Source: a virus. Taken from it: a stretch of 43,912 bases of DNA. How positions within the stretch are numbered: position 1 is the stretch's first letter; every line of letters starts with the position of its first letter. The DNA lies in the IMG/VR virus record IMGVR_UViG_3300047284_000023, positions 1-43,912 of that record; one strand, given 5' to 3'. A model generated the notes under the pieces. It did not search any database and had not been told where the DNA came from. It saw nothing but the letters and a program-made list of their open reading frames with translations. A program made the position numbers and the translations under genes. Shown in pieces: positions 31,887-39,549 of this stretch.

Positions 31887-32641
31887 GCACATCAATCACG
31901 CTTTGGACCCCAGAACAAACGCAGCTGATCTCAACCACCATTGCGCCTGGCTGCAGCAATGACGAGTTGCGCCTGTTTGCTTACGCCTGCCAGCGCACTG
32001 GGCTGGATCCGTTCAGCAAGCAGATCTACGCCATCAAGCGTGGCGGCAAGATGACCATCCAGGCCGGCATTGATGGCTTGCGCGCGATTGCCGAGCGCAC
32101 CGGGCAACTGGATGGCAGTGAAACCTACTGGTGTGGTGAAGATGGCGAATGGCAAGACGTATGGCTTGGCAGCAAGCCACCTGCCGCGGCCAAGACCATC
32201 ATCTACCGCAAGGGCAGCCAGCATCCGTTTATTGGCGTCGCACGATTTGCTGACTACAACGCCGGCCAAGGCTTGTGGAGCAAGATGGGCGCCGCGATGA
32301 TCGCCAAATGCTCTGAAGCGCTAGCACTGCGCAAGGCGTTTCCCGCTGACATGTCCGGTGTCTACAGCACTGATGAGATGCAGCAGGCAGAGGTCGAGCC
32401 GGTGACCGTTACCGCTGCACCTGCACCTGCGCTCCCAGCAGGCGACGCCAAGCTGTTCCAAGCCGGCAAAGCTGCCATCGCCAAAGCCGACACGCTCGAC
32501 AAGCTGCAGGAGGTAGTAGCACGCATGGACAAGCGCAAGCCTGATCTCAGCGACGAGCAGAATCAGCAGCTGATGGAGCTAGCGCTGGCCAAAGAGGCTG
32601 AGCTAGCACCTGCCAATGAGGATCCCTTTGCTGATGACTGA
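31883..32641 (+). CDS. bet: Bet/Red-beta-type single-strand annealing protein
   Basis: The protein has 252 residues. It carries the family pattern: TIAPGCSNDELRLFAYACQR, GLDPFSKQIYAIKR, IQAGIDGLRAIAERTG and ALRKAFPADMSGVYS. Red-beta-like proteins anneal complementary strands and promote recombination. The C-terminal 70 residues are variable and rich in Ala, Lys and acidic residues, likely the partner-binding domain. With the RecE-like nuclease and SSB this forms a complete phage recombination set. Confidence 0.93.
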   Translation: MSTSITLWTPEQTQLISTTIAPGCSNDELRLFAYACQRTGLDPFSKQIYAIKRGGKMTIQAGIDGLRAIAERTGQLDGSETYWCGEDGEWQDVWLGSKPPAAAKTIIYRKGSQHPFIGVARFADYNAGQGLWSKMGAAMIAKCSEALALRKAFPADMSGVYSTDEMQQAEVEPVTVTAAPAPALPAGDAKLFQAGKAAIAKADTLDKLQEVVARMDKRKPDLSDEQNQQLMELALAKEAELAPANEDPFADD

Positions 32642-32843
32642 GCCATTCCTAACCACTGATGAACTGGCAGCACGTTGGGGGCTGAAGCCAGCAGCCATCA
32701 AAAACCAACGTGCACGCGGCATTGGCCCTGCCTATGTCACGGCGCCACGCATTGGCTTGCCAGCCGGTACACCACGTGTGCGCTACGCCTTAGCTCAAGT
32801 CTTGGCTTTTGAGGAAGCCAATGGCATTACACCACTGAACTGA
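32634..32843 (+). CDS. Small winged-helix/excisionase-like DNA-binding protein
   Basis: The product has 69 residues from the ATG at 32634, which overlaps the bet stop by 8 bp. FLTTDELAARWGLKPAAIKN followed by RIGLPAGTPRVRYALAQVLA is the MerR/excisionase-type helix-turn-helix and wing. No integrase is found, so a role in excision is unlikely; a regulator or architectural protein is more plausible. Confidence 0.7.
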   Translation: MTEPFLTTDELAARWGLKPAAIKNQRARGIGPAYVTAPRIGLPAGTPRVRYALAQVLAFEEANGITPLN

Positions 32844-32844
32844 C

Positions 32845-33195
32845 ATGAGCCTTTACGCAACAGGCATTGTTCGCATCATCACCGACCCACAACTGCGCGC
32901 CTTTGAATCTGGGACCATGGTCGCCAACTTCGCTGGCGGCATCCAAGAGGGCAAAGACAAGGACGGCAACTGGATCAATAACGCAATCGACTGCGAGATC
33001 TGGGGTAAGTCCGCTGAGCTGATCGTTGATAAGCTCAAAAAAGGCGACAGCATTCTTGTGACCGGTGCCGTACGCCGGCAAGAATGGAACGACAAAGAAA
33101 CCGGTGCCAAGCGCAGCAAGCATGTGCTCAGCATCCAGCGTTTTGAATTCATGCCACGCGGCGCAGCAACCACCAGCGAGGAGCCTGTGTTCTGA
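32845..33195 (+). CDS. ssb: Single-stranded DNA-binding protein
   Basis: The protein has 116 residues and is an OB-fold SSB: MSLYATGIVRIITDPQLRAF, VANFAGGI, IDCEIWGKSAELIVDKLKKG and ILVTGAVRRQEW. It lacks a long linker but ends SEEPVF, a short acidic-hydrophobic tip resembling the DDDIPF tail that recruits partners in bacterial SSB. It would cover single strands for replication and annealing. It starts 1 bp after the upstream stop. Confidence 0.92.
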   Translation: MSLYATGIVRIITDPQLRAFESGTMVANFAGGIQEGKDKDGNWINNAIDCEIWGKSAELIVDKLKKGDSILVTGAVRRQEWNDKETGAKRSKHVLSIQRFEFMPRGAATTSEEPVF

Positions 33196-33350
33196 TGAAT
33201 CAAACCACACTCGACATTGCATTCAAGGAGTGGTGGGAGGCGTCCTACGGGCGCCCTCCCGGCACCCATGCAGTGATGACACACGTGGCATTTGCCGCGC
33301 ATATTCTTGAACTTCTGGAGCTGATGCAAGATGATCAACCACAAAACTGA
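33195..33350 (+). CDS. 51-residue acidic protein, unknown function
   Basis: The ATG at 33195 overlaps the SSB stop (TGATG). The product begins MNQTTLDIAFKEWWEASYGR and ends in an acidic helix (HILELLELMQDDQPQN). The Trp pair and short length resemble small phage proteins found after SSB. The end overlaps the next gene by 20 bp. Confidence 0.55.
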   Translation: MNQTTLDIAFKEWWEASYGRPPGTHAVMTHVAFAAHILELLELMQDDQPQN

Positions 33351-33486
33351 GCAGCGCCGTGACGATTATCTGCAGTGGCTGTATGAGCAAAGTGGCCGCA
33401 CCTGCAGCACCTACACCGGTCTGTACCAGCAGCGCATTGCTGAGCTGATTAAGCGCGACATGGCGGAGGCGTTAGGTAATGAGTGA
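33331..33486 (+). CDS. 51-residue protein, unknown function
   Basis: The frame begins MINHKTEQRRDDYLQWLYEQ and ends LIKRDMAEALGNE. It is helical and charged with one cysteine. It overlaps the previous gene by 20 bp and the DUF3310 gene by 8 bp. The dense packing and plausible composition support a real gene. Confidence 0.55.
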   Translation: MINHKTEQRRDDYLQWLYEQSGRTCSTYTGLYQQRIAELIKRDMAEALGNE

Positions 33487-33700
33487 TCTTGTCAACCATC
33501 CGCCGCATTACAAGCACGGCGACATTGAGTGCATCCAAGCCATTAAGGCAGCACTTGGCGATGACGGCTTCCGCGCTTATTGCAAAGGCAACGTCATCAA
33601 GTACCTATGGCGCGCTGAGCACAAAGGCAATGCCGATCAAGATTACGGCAAAGCAGATTGGTACATGCGTCGTTTGCTGTTGCATCATGAGCAATCGTAA
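33479..33700 (+). CDS. DUF3310 family protein
   Basis: The protein has 73 residues. The pattern VNHPPHYKHGDIECIQAI, YCKGNVIKYLWRAEHKG and a D-x-KA-x-WYM segment is the DUF3310 signature found in many phages. Database names such as nucleotide kinase for this family are not well supported. It probably acts near nucleotide or DNA metabolism given its usual neighbours. Confidence 0.88.
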   Translation: MSDLVNHPPHYKHGDIECIQAIKAALGDDGFRAYCKGNVIKYLWRAEHKGNADQDYGKADWYMRRLLLHHEQS

Positions 33701-34007
33701 GCGCGATGCTTTCGTTTCCAAGGGCATCCGCATTGAAACAAACCTTGATTTTGACGGGCGCTGGTTTGTCTGCTGGAAGCCGGACGTTTCGATCTACTGC
33801 CGCACCCGCAAGGAGGTGCTGAAGTTTACTGCCTGGCCAATCAAGACCCCAACCGGGGACAGCCTCAGGGGATGGCTGGACGGCCTTGAGCAGATGGATC
33901 AAGAACGTGTCAGCAGAAAAGATGGCCTTTCACAAGAGCTGCTGGACACCGGCTTCGGCCCTGAGTGCCATGACGTGGACAACGACAACACTCGGATGAT
34001 CACTTAG
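33687..34007 (+). CDS. Unknown protein, 106 aa
   Basis: The start at the ATG 33687 gives MSNRKRDAFVSKGIRIETNL and overlaps the DUF3310 gene by 14 bp. The body has Trp/Cys-containing strands (GRWFVCWKPDVSIYCRTRKE) and an acidic C-terminus (ECHDVDNDNTRMIT). No family is recognised. Confidence 0.65.
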   Translation: MSNRKRDAFVSKGIRIETNLDFDGRWFVCWKPDVSIYCRTRKEVLKFTAWPIKTPTGDSLRGWLDGLEQMDQERVSRKDGLSQELLDTGFGPECHDVDNDNTRMIT

Positions 34008-34031
34008 ATCTACACATTACGAGGTTCGACA

Positions 34032-34388
34032 ATGACCCAAGAACACCCGATCACCCCACCGCCGGAGCTGGTGCAGCAGTGGGCTGACGAGTTCTACAGC
34101 GCACCTATTGCGCAAGGTGATGCTCTCCTTGATCTCGCCACCCGCGCCGCCCAATACGGAGCCGACCAGGAGCTGGAGGCGTGCCTCAACTGGCTTACTG
34201 ATCGAGAACGCTTCCCCGTTGGGCATGAAGCTATCGAAGATCTCAAAGCAGATCGCCGCCTCAAGCTGCCAAGCTTGAAGGAGCAGGCGCTATTAGCTAT
34301 CGACACCGCTGTTGCTGATTATCGTATAGCAGCAGATGTTGCTGACGTTGTTCGCCGTGCTCTTGAACAACTTTCCGACAACGAGTAG
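34032..34388 (+). CDS. Conserved helical phage protein, 118 aa
   Basis: A GAGGT Shine-Dalgarno sequence precedes the ATG. The pattern ITPPPELVQQWADEFYSA and AAQYGADQELEACLNWLTD recurs in small proteins I associate with cyanophages and marine or freshwater cyanobacterial phage metagenomes. The remainder is helical and charged. Function unknown. Confidence 0.75.
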   Translation: MTQEHPITPPPELVQQWADEFYSAPIAQGDALLDLATRAAQYGADQELEACLNWLTDRERFPVGHEAIEDLKADRRLKLPSLKEQALLAIDTAVADYRIAADVADVVRRALEQLSDNE

Positions 34389-34407
34389 TCGCTTCCACTA
34401 ATCACCA

Positions 34408-34623
34408 ATGCCCGTAACAACAATCAAACGCTGTCAATCTGAATCCGAGTGGTGGTGGACAGTTGAAGACTGCGCTGCCGAGTACGACGTAGAGCCTGGC
34501 TCTGGCCTCACCATAAAGTATCACGACGACAATGATCAAGTGGGTGAGACAAAGCTAAGCCTTAGCAAGGAAGACGCTCTTCTCATTCGTGATGCAATCA
34601 ATCAGCTTTATCCGCCCTCTTAG
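34408..34623 (+). CDS. Small protein, 71 aa, unknown function
   Basis: The sequence has MPVTTIKRCQSESEWWWTVE, then a beta pattern and SKEDALLIRDAINQLYPPS. No family is recognised. The leader before the ATG carries CGCTTCCACT, repeated before the next gene, in place of a Shine-Dalgarno sequence. Confidence 0.6.
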   Translation: MPVTTIKRCQSESEWWWTVEDCAAEYDVEPGSGLTIKYHDDNDQVGETKLSLSKEDALLIRDAINQLYPPS

Positions 34624-34637
34624 CCGCTTCCACTTCT

Positions 34638-34841
34638 ATGTCTGAACTATCGCCTGCCGCACGAGCGGTGTTTAACGCTTACCTCGGTCACTGGACAGCA
34701 GATCCTTACGAAATCAGTCCTGAAGCACTAGCCGCCGCACTGCGAGCTGCTGCGGATCAACTTAAATACAAGCTCCTCAATGTTGAGGTTGTTGATTGCT
34801 CACAACTGCGCTTGCTCGCTGACCAGCTTGAAGCCCAGTAG
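34638..34841 (+). CDS. Small Ala-rich helical protein, 67 aa
   Basis: MSELSPAARAVFNAYLGHW followed by SPEALAAALRAAADQLKYK is a pattern I associate with short cyanophage proteins of unknown role. The C-terminal helix is LRLLADQLEAQ. It begins 14 bp after the previous stop. Confidence 0.65.
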   Translation: MSELSPAARAVFNAYLGHWTADPYEISPEALAAALRAAADQLKYKLLNVEVVDCSQLRLLADQLEAQ

Positions 34842-34865
34842 TCAGACCCACTAACCACTCAACCA

Positions 34866-35396
34866 ATGACCATCCTTTGCGACTACGAGATCAAAGCACT
34901 CTGCACCGACGGCATGGTGCAAAACTATGAAGAGGCATTGATCAATCCCGCCAGCCTTGACCTGCGGCTTGGTGACACGATCATGATTGAATCCGCCGAG
35001 GACTTGGACATGCGCCCGCTCAGTATTGCAGGCGCTACTGCGGGCAATCCTTATTGGCTCAAGCCTGGGCAGTTCATCCTTGCGCAGACAATCGAGGTGT
35101 TCCACATGCCGGAGAACATTGCTGGCCTGTTTTTCCTCAAATCCAGCCGCGCACGGGAAGGGTATGAAAACCTGCACGCTGGTTACGCAGATCCAGGTTG
35201 GCATGGCAGTGCGCTCACCTTGGAGCTGAAGAACTCGCGGCAGATCCTGCCATTGCCGCTATGGCCTGGGTTGAAGATCGGGCAGATGGTGTTCTTTCGC
35301 ATGAGCCAGCAGCCAGAGACTAGCTACAGCGTCACCGGCCATTACAACTCAGACCTCACGACGACGGCTTCGAAGCAACTCCTCAGCGGCATCTAG
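34866..35396 (+). CDS. dcd: dCTP deaminase
   Basis: The protein has 176 residues. The Dcd/dUTPase-fold motifs are clear: INPASLDLRLGD (26-37), FFLKSSRARE (89-98, with the SSxAR of Dcd), AGYADPGWHG (105-114) and LTLELKN (117-123, catalytic-type Glu120). It would convert dCTP to dUTP, feeding dTTP synthesis. Its end overlaps the antisense gene at 35349 by 48 bp. Confidence 0.9.
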   Translation: MTILCDYEIKALCTDGMVQNYEEALINPASLDLRLGDTIMIESAEDLDMRPLSIAGATAGNPYWLKPGQFILAQTIEVFHMPENIAGLFFLKSSRAREGYENLHAGYADPGWHGSALTLELKNSRQILPLPLWPGLKIGQMVFFRMSQQPETSYSVTGHYNSDLTTTASKQLLSGI

Positions 35397-35609
35397 GTGC
35401 CACTGCTCTAGGCCAGTTCGCAGCGCTGCCGACGCTTCCTGTACTAGCCAGTGGATTTGAGACCGCTGGCTTGCTTCTTGCTCAGCAAGTAGCAGCGCAT
35501 ATTCCAACAATCCACCCCAATCTGCTGCAGCATGTAACGCACGCAACTGCGCGGCATTGGCAGCGCCGTGAAATTGTGCTTCCATTGTATGAACTAACGG
35601 ATTTCCCAT
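35349..35609 (-). CDS. Small antisense gene between dcd and sigma, unknown function
   Basis: The product has 86 residues from the ATG at 35609 (MGNPLVHTMEAQFHGAANAA), or 78 from the ATG at 35585. The sequence is a plausible helical protein (QLRALHAAADWGGLLEYALL, QIHWLVQEASAALRTGLEQW) and fills a 211-bp stretch with no plus-strand gene. It runs against the surrounding operon, overlapping dcd tail to tail and the first bases of the sigma gene head to head. Transcripts could interfere with dcd and sigma expression. Confidence 0.55.
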   Translation of the reverse strand: MGNPLVHTMEAQFHGAANAAQLRALHAAADWGGLLEYALLLAEQEASQRSQIHWLVQEASAALRTGLEQWHLDAAEELLRSRRREV

Positions 35610-36561
35610 GTCTGATGCCATTGGCGACTACTTAAACAGTATCGCTCGTTATCCACTTTTGACACCGCAACAAGAGATACAACTTGGCCGCCGCGTCGCA
35701 AAGTGGAAAGAACTAAAGGATCTTGAAAGACCTTTGACCACTCAGGAACGCCGCGAGTTGCGCAGTGGCGAACGCGCCCGCCAGCAATTTATGCAGTCCA
35801 ACCTGCAACTGGTGGTGCATGTTGCCCGTAAATACAGCAAACGCAACAACCAAACACTAGAGATGCTGGATCTCATCCAAGAGGGCAATATCGGCCTCGC
35901 GCGTGCTGTAGAGCTGTTTGACTACAGCCGCGGCTATAAGTTCTCCACCTACGCCTATTGGTGGATTCGTCAGGCGATCGGACGTGCATTGGTGCAGTAT
36001 GACCCGATCATCAGATTGCCGCTTGGCATTCACGAGATGCTGGTCAAGATCAACAAGACTGCACAGTTATTTGCGCAAGAGCATGGCCGCACTGCAACAA
36101 TGGCGGAACTTGCTGCAGTGCTTGATGTGACGCCTGAAGTCATCTCTGACACGCTGAAGCAGGCATATCGCGTTACCAGCCTCGATAAGCCAGCACAGGA
36201 AGACACGTCAAACATCTTGGACCTCATTGCAGATGAGAAGCAATATGACGTTGAATACGACTGGCAGCTTGAGGTATTACGCGATCATTGTGAGCAGTAT
36301 TTAGATGAGCGCACGCGGGAGATCATCTATGCACGCAATAGCCGTAATCCAGTGCCGTGGAATGACCTAGAGAAACGGCTTGGTATTTCACGTAGTCACA
36401 TGTGCCAGCTTCAGTTGCGTGGTATCAACCGCCTTCGTATGCTGATAGGCAATCCCCTGGCAGGCACACCTCTTGGGACCGACCATAAAGAAAATAGGGA
36501 ATACTTGGAGAGTTTGCCTGGCTGGGATGTGCAAGGATCACCAGCAGGAATGGCAGGCTAA
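35608..36561 (+). CDS. Phage-encoded sigma-70-family factor (primary/group 2 type)
   Basis: The protein has 317 residues. Region 1.2 is DAIGDYLNSIARYPLLTPQQ (3-22). Region 2 spans about 62-128, with LDLIQEGNIGLARAVELFDY and KFSTYAYWWIRQAIGRAL close to cyanobacterial sigma factors. Region 3 (about 136-195) includes RLPLGIHEMLVKI. Region 4 (about 232-280) is diverged: the recognition helix reads GISRSHMCQLQ where primary sigmas have VTRERIRQIE. A 37-residue tail follows. It would direct host RNA polymerase to late phage promoters. Last gene of the rightward unit; its stop overlaps the convergent HNH gene. Confidence 0.93.
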   Translation: MSDAIGDYLNSIARYPLLTPQQEIQLGRRVAKWKELKDLERPLTTQERRELRSGERARQQFMQSNLQLVVHVARKYSKRNNQTLEMLDLIQEGNIGLARAVELFDYSRGYKFSTYAYWWIRQAIGRALVQYDPIIRLPLGIHEMLVKINKTAQLFAQEHGRTATMAELAAVLDVTPEVISDTLKQAYRVTSLDKPAQEDTSNILDLIADEKQYDVEYDWQLEVLRDHCEQYLDERTREIIYARNSRNPVPWNDLEKRLGISRSHMCQLQLRGINRLRMLIGNPLAGTPLGTDHKENREYLESLPGWDVQGSPAGMAG

Positions 36562-36875
36562 AGTGTTCTACCATCAGATGCTTGAATCCAGCGCAATACC
36601 GCAAGTTCCCGATCAAGCAGATAGCAATCCTGTCGATTAAACCATTCGCGCCATTCTTCACTGCCTTTGCGGCGGTTGCAATTACGGCAGGCTGGGACAA
36701 GGTTAGTAGCTACTGTTGCGCCACCTTTGTGTCGCGGCCTGACGTGATCCAGTGTGTCCGCTGATTCGCCACAATAGGCGCATTGATGTTGCCAAGCCTC
36801 AAAGATCTCTTGCCTGAATTTGTGTTTTGCACTGCGTTTTGGGACAAGGTTTGCGCCATCAATGCAATGATCCAC
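36558..36875 (-). CDS. HNH endonuclease
   Basis: The protein has 105 residues with a GTG start. Cys32/Cys35 (QCAYCGE), Asp43-His44 (LDHVRP), the GGA-TVATN loop and Cys63/Cys66 (ACRNCNRRKG) give the complete HNH motif with zinc pairs. In many siphophages such a protein assists terminase, but here it lies at the far end of the leftward unit. The end overlaps the sigma stop tail to tail with no room for a terminator. Confidence 0.85.
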   Translation of the reverse strand: MDHCIDGANLVPKRSAKHKFRQEIFEAWQHQCAYCGESADTLDHVRPRHKGGATVATNLVPACRNCNRRKGSEEWREWFNRQDCYLLDRELAVLRWIQASDGRTL

Positions 36876-37748
36876 TTAGACCGTCGGGCGGCACGTAACA
36901 TCAACGCCGCCGCGATGACGTGGTGTTAAATCAAGCCAGATGCCACCTAGTGATTTTGGCATCACGATGCGCTCCACTGCCCAACCACCAGTGCCGCCAA
37001 ATTCTTGCTTATAGGTGCCAGTTTGCAGATGCCAACGCTGCTCAACCCATGCCTTGCCATTGTCGCTGATGCGATAGCAAGGATGCGCCACAATGCTGCG
37101 CTCGTGGTTATGGCCGTTCAGCACGATGTCGGCATCAGGTGCGATCTGCGCATAGCGCCCGCCGCCCATTGTGCCCTTAGTGACAATCCCGCCCCATGCG
37201 CCGTGGTGAAAGAACAGTGTGCAGCGACGCACGCCGCCCCCTTCACGTTCAAATACAAACCGCACAAAACCTTGATAGCCCATGTGCTCAGTCACTGCGC
37301 CATCATTGCGCATGAGCCGGACCACATTTTCTAGCGGGTCAATCTCTTGATTATTGAGGACAGCAGTTTCGTGGTTGCCGTCGCCCATCATCAAAATCAT
37401 GTCACCGTAGGGCTTTAGGAAATCAGCCGACTCACGAAAGACCAGATCAAAATAGTTACCACCTAGGTGTTCCGGCCTGATATCACCCTTGCTGCCGCGG
37501 CGATCTTTCTTGCCTTGCATCAAGCACATCACATCACCGAAAAACAATGCTTTACCACCGATGGCTTTGCATTCTTCAAGATGCTGCTTAAACAACCCGC
37601 GGTTGCATTTTGGGTTGTCTAGGTGGATATCAGATGCCAGCAGGAATGTGACTGGCTCCTTGACGCTGGTGTAGGGTATGCGCACCTCTAGCAGCTCTGG
37701 CGATAATCGCGCGGATGTAATCGCCATGCCGTTGGTAGCGGCGTACAC
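36876..37748 (-). CDS. Calcineurin-like metallophosphoesterase
   Basis: The product has 290 residues from a GTG at 37748; an ATG at 37727 (283 residues) is an equal candidate, as neither has a clear Shine-Dalgarno sequence. The metal-binding motifs are complete: SDIH (39-42), FFGDV (69-73), GDGNHE (122-127), LFFHHG and LNGHNHE. The substrate could be a nucleotide, RNA/DNA end or phosphoprotein. Its place between lysis and HNH genes does not decide this. Confidence 0.85.
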   Translation of the reverse strand: MYAATNGMAITSARLSPELLEVRIPYTSVKEPVTFLLASDIHLDNPKCNRGLFKQHLEECKAIGGKALFFGDVMCLMQGKKDRRGSKGDIRPEHLGGNYFDLVFRESADFLKPYGDMILMMGDGNHETAVLNNQEIDPLENVVRLMRNDGAVTEHMGYQGFVRFVFEREGGGVRRCTLFFHHGAWGGIVTKGTMGGGRYAQIAPDADIVLNGHNHERSIVAHPCYRISDNGKAWVEQRWHLQTGTYKQEFGGTGGWAVERIVMPKSLGGIWLDLTPRHRGGVDVTCRPTV

Positions 37749-37754
37749 TGCAGT

Positions 37755-38816
37755 CTAGGCGTAATCCCAGCGAACCCTTGGCCTGCCGCGTCGCATACCT
37801 AGATGCACAAATCCTTTAGGTGCGCCATAGCCCAGTGAATACGGCCAATGCTCATCGCACCACTCTTGCACGTGGTTGATATTAACCTCGCGGATGTAGA
37901 AATCAACTGCGCCTACATTAGGCGCATCGTATAGATGCTCACTACTGCTAGCGCCGCCTACTGATGCGTTGATGGCACGCGGACGATAGCCGCTGGTAAT
38001 AACCACGGGCTTGCCGCCAAACTTGACGCGGGCACGTTCAAGGAATGCAGCAAGCTCGGCTGCGGTGTCGACTTGATATTGATGGTCAAAGCGGCGTGCC
38101 TCTTGCCATAGCGCAAATTCACCAAGCTGCACATGTGGCGTGATGCGTGCAGTAAACGCACTGCTCGGCAACAGCCTGGCTGGATTCTGCTGTTGCTCGC
38201 CAGCCCACAGCCTGCCTTCAGCACGACGACGACGCAATAGCCCAGCCTCTACTGACGTACCAGGGTTGCGGTACAGCTCCATTGCATCTGGCACTGCAGC
38301 CCAATCCTTATCATGCAGGCACCGGCTGATGGTTTCAAAGCCAGCACTGCCGTAAAAACCAGCGCCCAGGTTGTAGGCAAAGGAAATCAACGCACATTGC
38401 TTGTTGCCGCTCATGGTGCCCCAGTGCGGCACACTACTGCGCAGTTTCTGTGCAATGCGATCTACTTCAATCTCCAGCAGCTCATTAGCGTCGATCACTG
38501 TGATCTTGTCGCCACGCTGCACCTTGCGGCCATCTGGGTAGCGCGTGGTGCCATAGCCGATGGTTGCTATATCCCATCCATGCAGTGGATCAGGGTAGGC
38601 GCTGAGATGCACGCCTTCGAACTCTTTAATGAGCTTTAGGGCTGCGTCATAATTATGCAGCTTGCCGCCAGCCTGCCATGTCTTGTACCACGGTTGATCT
38701 CTATTGAAGACTTGCGGCGCAACCTTTAATAGTTCCGCCTCTAGTTCAGAGATTGCCGCCATTTGATGTGGCGTGCCGTGCTTGTAATACTTGAACAGAT
38801 CAGTCAGTTCAATCAT
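37755..38816 (-). CDS. Two-domain endolysin: GH24 lysozyme plus M15 peptidase
   Basis: The protein has 353 residues. The first domain has the T4-lysozyme-type triad pattern in KEFEGVHLSAYPDP and ATIGYGTT (Glu67, Asp76, Thr85). The C-terminal domain has VVITSGYRPRAIN, GGASSSEHLYD, VGAVDFYI and VHLGM, which is the zinc D-Ala-D-Ala peptidase frame of family M15. It could cut both glycan and peptide bonds of peptidoglycan. No signal peptide is seen, so release depends on a holin; the next genes upstream encode small membrane proteins. The start overlaps the upstream stop by 4 bp. Confidence 0.9.
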   Translation of the reverse strand: MIELTDLFKYYKHGTPHQMAAISELEAELLKVAPQVFNRDQPWYKTWQAGGKLHNYDAALKLIKEFEGVHLSAYPDPLHGWDIATIGYGTTRYPDGRKVQRGDKITVIDANELLEIEVDRIAQKLRSSVPHWGTMSGNKQCALISFAYNLGAGFYGSAGFETISRCLHDKDWAAVPDAMELYRNPGTSVEAGLLRRRRAEGRLWAGEQQQNPARLLPSSAFTARITPHVQLGEFALWQEARRFDHQYQVDTAAELAAFLERARVKFGGKPVVITSGYRPRAINASVGGASSSEHLYDAPNVGAVDFYIREVNINHVQEWCDEHWPYSLGYGAPKGFVHLGMRRGRPRVRWDYA

Positions 38817-38998
38817 CGCTTGACGAATGGAGTGATCACACCGGCAAGGATCTCAATAGCTCTGTAGATCTTGACCACTGCCTTAGATGCAGCAGTCAGC
38901 GCTGCGTCATCTTTTGGCGTAGGCGTCAGGTTGACCACGATCAATGCAACACCGTGGATGGCAACTGCCAAGGCGATGTAATCAGTGATGCGATCCAT
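38813..38998 (-). CDS. Small membrane protein, holin candidate
   Basis: The protein has 61 residues. One clear hydrophobic segment (IALAVAIHGVALIVV) and a second weaker C-terminal one (IEILAGVITPFV) flank a short polar loop, ending in VKR. Size and coupling to the endolysin by an ATGA overlap fit a holin or holin partner. Other small membrane roles cannot be excluded. Confidence 0.6.
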   Translation of the reverse strand: MDRITDYIALAVAIHGVALIVVNLTPTPKDDAALTAASKAVVKIYRAIEILAGVITPFVKR

Positions 38999-39000
38999 GA

Positions 39001-39252
39001 CTAGATGAATGGTGGCCTTGCTTCTAGTTTAGTGACCCTTTGCTCTACGGTATTCAGCCGCGTAAATGTCTCCTTGCGATCTTCTTTGATGTCCGTGTGC
39101 AGCACTTCAAGCTGCGTTGCAATGTGTTCTACGGCGCTGGTTAGACGGATGACGGCATCACGCGCTTCATCATTGCGGCGACTGAAGCCCATCGCGCCCA
39201 TTGCAGCCACGCTGATGGACGCTCCAGCAACAGCAGCGATCAGCTCGATCAT
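39001..39252 (-). CDS. Small membrane protein with coiled coil, possible holin/spanin partner
   Basis: The protein has 83 residues. An N-terminal hydrophobic helix (LIAAVAGASISVAAMGAMGF) is followed by a basic stop and a long coiled coil (SAVEHIATQLEVLHTDIKED, RLNTVEQRVTKLEA). The layout resembles XhlA-type haemolysin/holin partners. It is 2 bp upstream of the holin candidate. Confidence 0.55.
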   Translation of the reverse strand: MIELIAAVAGASISVAAMGAMGFSRRNDEARDAVIRLTSAVEHIATQLEVLHTDIKEDRKETFTRLNTVEQRVTKLEARPPFI

Positions 39253-39273
39253 GCCATCAGTTTACCGGTGCCA

Positions 39274-39549
39274 TCAGCAGTCCACCGCCTCGCTGTATTC
39301 GGGCTGAGTCTTGAGCCAGGTATAGCCAATCGCCAGTGGATTATCACCGGGCTGTAGTTCGCTGGTGGGCGCAAACATGGTGCGATCCCATACCGGGCTT
39401 GCATTCTCGTTGCGGGCATCAGCGTTCGCGTAATGCGAAATCTGAATCAGCGTCTGCTCCTTATCGCAACGCATCAGAGTGATGCGGGCGTAGGTATCGG
39501 CCATGGGGATGCCGATGTTGGTCTGAGCTAGAGAAGTGGATAGTGCCAT
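39274..39549 (-). CDS. Unknown protein downstream of the fibre gene, 91 aa
   Basis: The ATG at 39549 shares its first base with the stop of the fibre gene (TAATG); a longer start inside that gene is unlikely. The product is beta-rich (DTYARITLMRCDKEQTLIQI) and ends TQPEYSEAVDC. Small proteins of this kind often follow fibre genes and may act in fibre attachment. Confidence 0.6.
   Translation of the reverse strand: MALSTSLAQTNIGIPMADTYARITLMRCDKEQTLIQISHYANADARNENASPVWDRTMFAPTSELQPGDNPLAIGYTWLKTQPEYSEAVDC

Noticed and set aside
32634-32843. Excisionase indicating a temperate phage
   Set aside because: No integrase, attachment site or CI-like repressor is visible, so the helix-turn-helix protein is more likely a regulator.
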